NCBI GenBank assembly: GCA_038134285.1
Contig: JAYPUW010000007.1
Location: 1-64,000 of the forward strand
DNA length: 64,000 nt
Direction of reading: 5' to 3'
Origin: UBA3478 sp038134285
Lineage (GTDB): Bacteria; Bacteroidota; Bacteroidia; Flavobacteriales; Flavobacteriaceae
Shown: piece by piece, positions 63,043-64,000 of the stretch
How positions within the stretch are numbered: the stretch's first letter is position 1
Layout: the number at the start of each line of letters is the position of its first letter
Program-made: the position numbers and the translations under genes
The notes under the pieces: model-generated
Seen by the model: the letters and a program-made list of their open reading frames with translations, nothing else
The model's database searches: none
Told to the model about the DNA's origin: nothing

Positions 63043-63441
63043 ATGGTAACAGATCCAATCGCAGATTATTTGACCCGCATTCGTAATGCAAACAGTGCAG
63101 GGCACCGTGTGGTCGAAATTCCGGCTTCAAATTTGAAAAAAGAGATCACAAAGATTCTCTTTGATCAAGGTTATATTTTGAGCTATAAGTTTGAAGAAAA
63201 CGACGCTCAAGGGAGCATTAAAATTGCGTTAAAGTACGATAAGGCGACTAAAGAACCTGTGATTAGAAAGATCCAGCGCGTAAGTAAGCCTGGTTTGAGA
63301 AAATACGCGGATTCAGATGATCTTCCTCGCGTTTTAAATGGATTGGGAATTGCGGTGGTTTCAACTTCTCATGGAGTAATGACCTCTAAACAAGCCCGTG
63401 AACAAAAAGTAGGTGGCGAAGTACTTTGCTACGTATACTAA
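63043..63441 (+). CDS. rpsH: 30S ribosomal protein S8
   Basis: 132 aa. TDPIADYLTRIRNANSAGH start and ISTSHGVMTSKQAREQKVGGE-type end (VVSTSHGVMTSKQAR here). In E. coli S8 represses the spc genes; no such site is evident here. Confidence 0.97.
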   Translation: MVTDPIADYLTRIRNANSAGHRVVEIPASNLKKEITKILFDQGYILSYKFEENDAQGSIKIALKYDKATKEPVIRKIQRVSKPGLRKYADSDDLPRVLNGLGIAVVSTSHGVMTSKQAREQKVGGEVLCYVY

Positions 63442-63454
63442 GAAACGAATAGTT

Positions 63455-63997
63455 ATGTCTAGAATAGGAAACAATCCCGTTAGAATACCTGAAGGTGTTA
63501 CTGTTGACATTCACGGTCAAGAAATCACCGTCAAGGGAAAACTTGGAGAACTCAAGCAAACTTTCGACGCAGTAGAGGTTAAGGTAGAAGATTCGAACGT
63601 TTATGTTACGCGTCCTTCTGACTCCAAAGAGCACAAAGCGAAACACGGTCTTTATCGTTCGCTAGTGAAAAATATGATTAAAGGTGTTTCTGAGGGTTGG
63701 ACCAAAGAACTTGAATTTGTTGGGGTAGGATACAGAGCGAGCAATCAAGGTCAAACCCTTGATCTAGCTGTAGGATTCTCTCACAACATCATTTTTGAGA
63801 TCGCTCCAGAAGTAAAAGTTGAGACTGTTTCAGAAAAAGGTAAGAATCCTATTGTAAAATTGACCTCACATGATCGTCAATTGGTAGGACAGGTTGCGGC
63901 TAAAATCCGTGCCTTTAGAAAGCCTGAGCCTTACAAAGGAAAAGGAATCAAGTTTGTTGGAGAACAAATTAGAAGAAAAGCTGGGAAGTCAGCATAA
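63455..63997 (+). CDS. rplF: 50S ribosomal protein L6
   Basis: 180 aa, complete, from ATG 63455 (MSRIGNNPVRIPEGV); a longer frame overlaps rpsH and is not used. Ends with KPEPYKGKGIKFVGEQIRRKAGKS, an unmistakable L6 C-terminus (quoted in parts). The operon surely continues beyond the window. Confidence 0.97.
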   Translation: MSRIGNNPVRIPEGVTVDIHGQEITVKGKLGELKQTFDAVEVKVEDSNVYVTRPSDSKEHKAKHGLYRSLVKNMIKGVSEGWTKELEFVGVGYRASNQGQTLDLAVGFSHNIIFEIAPEVKVETVSEKGKNPIVKLTSHDRQLVGQVAAKIRAFRKPEPYKGKGIKFVGEQIRRKAGKSA

Positions 63998-64000
63998 TAT

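Noticed and set aside
1..64000. CRISPR arrays, insertion sequences, prophage or toxin-antitoxin genes
   Set aside because: I looked for regular short repeats, transposase, integrase and phage-like genes on both strands and saw none.

Overview
The window looks like chromosomal DNA from a member of the Bacteroidota, most likely the Flavobacteriales. The evidence is a PorV-type component of the type IX secretion system, a SusC/SusD pair, the flavobacterial porV-pdhA-pdhC order, NhaD-ExbB-ExbD-FolC clustering, KAS III and PafA proteins of flavobacterial type, and promoters of the Bacteroidota form (TTTG, about 19 bases, TAnnTTTG) instead of sigma70 boxes. The genus cannot be named from sequence alone. 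I see no insertion sequence, prophage or CRISPR array. || Layout. 1-302: the 3' end of a 23S rRNA gene, a 5S rRNA gene and a terminator. 373-6429 (minus): gltBD, glutamate synthase. 6655-10283 (plus): nhaD, exbB, exbD, folC. 10342-10416: tRNA-Val(UAC), followed by an AT-rich arylsulfotransferase-like lipoprotein gene that looks acquired. 12133-14965: small membrane proteins, a bile-acid-type symporter, an acyltransferase, a TM2 protein and a DUF2752 protein. 14966-18714: a polyamine operon (arginine decarboxylase, agmatinase, deoxyhypusine-synthase-like protein, small acidic protein) behind a long leader. 18781-25030: pirin, a QueD/PTPS-family protein, murF, porV, pdhA, pdhC. 25121-31055: SDR, SprT-like protease, DUF389 protein, an MlaFE-type lipid ABC transporter, PafA phosphatase. 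31052-36812: GT2 plus KAS III, gcvP, and a UbiA-like membrane protein. 36802-40599: purE/purK (minus) divergent from hpt-adk-obg (plus). 40596-45032: cupin, mpl, a deacetylase-family protein that has lost its catalytic motifs, a YjjG-type phosphatase, rlmB. 45099-46833: a redoxin gene overlapping a cytochrome c / copper-monooxygenase-like gene. 46889-52907 (minus): susC, susD and a third lipoprotein. 53322-63997: rpsL-rpsG-fusA running directly into the S10 ribosomal protein operon through rplF, at the window end. || How the genes work together. Most of the window is housekeeping: nitrogen assimilation, purine salvage and synthesis, cell wall synthesis and recycling, pyruvate dehydrogenase, translation. 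The accessory modules are the polyamine operon, the SusCD uptake locus, the redoxin/copper-oxidase pair and the tRNA-linked lipoprotein. || Points most worth a second look: three consecutive hairpins, the last followed by a U-run, inside the ribosomal operon between rpsJ and rplC; the heme-c/copper protein that keeps all the expected PHM-type ligands; the deacetylase homologue without catalytic residues next to mpl; the polyamine operon leader with a possible upstream ORF; and four genes whose TAnnTTTG element lies only 4-5 bases before the ATG, implying leaderless mRNAs. No single locus can be declared a new system from sequence alone.
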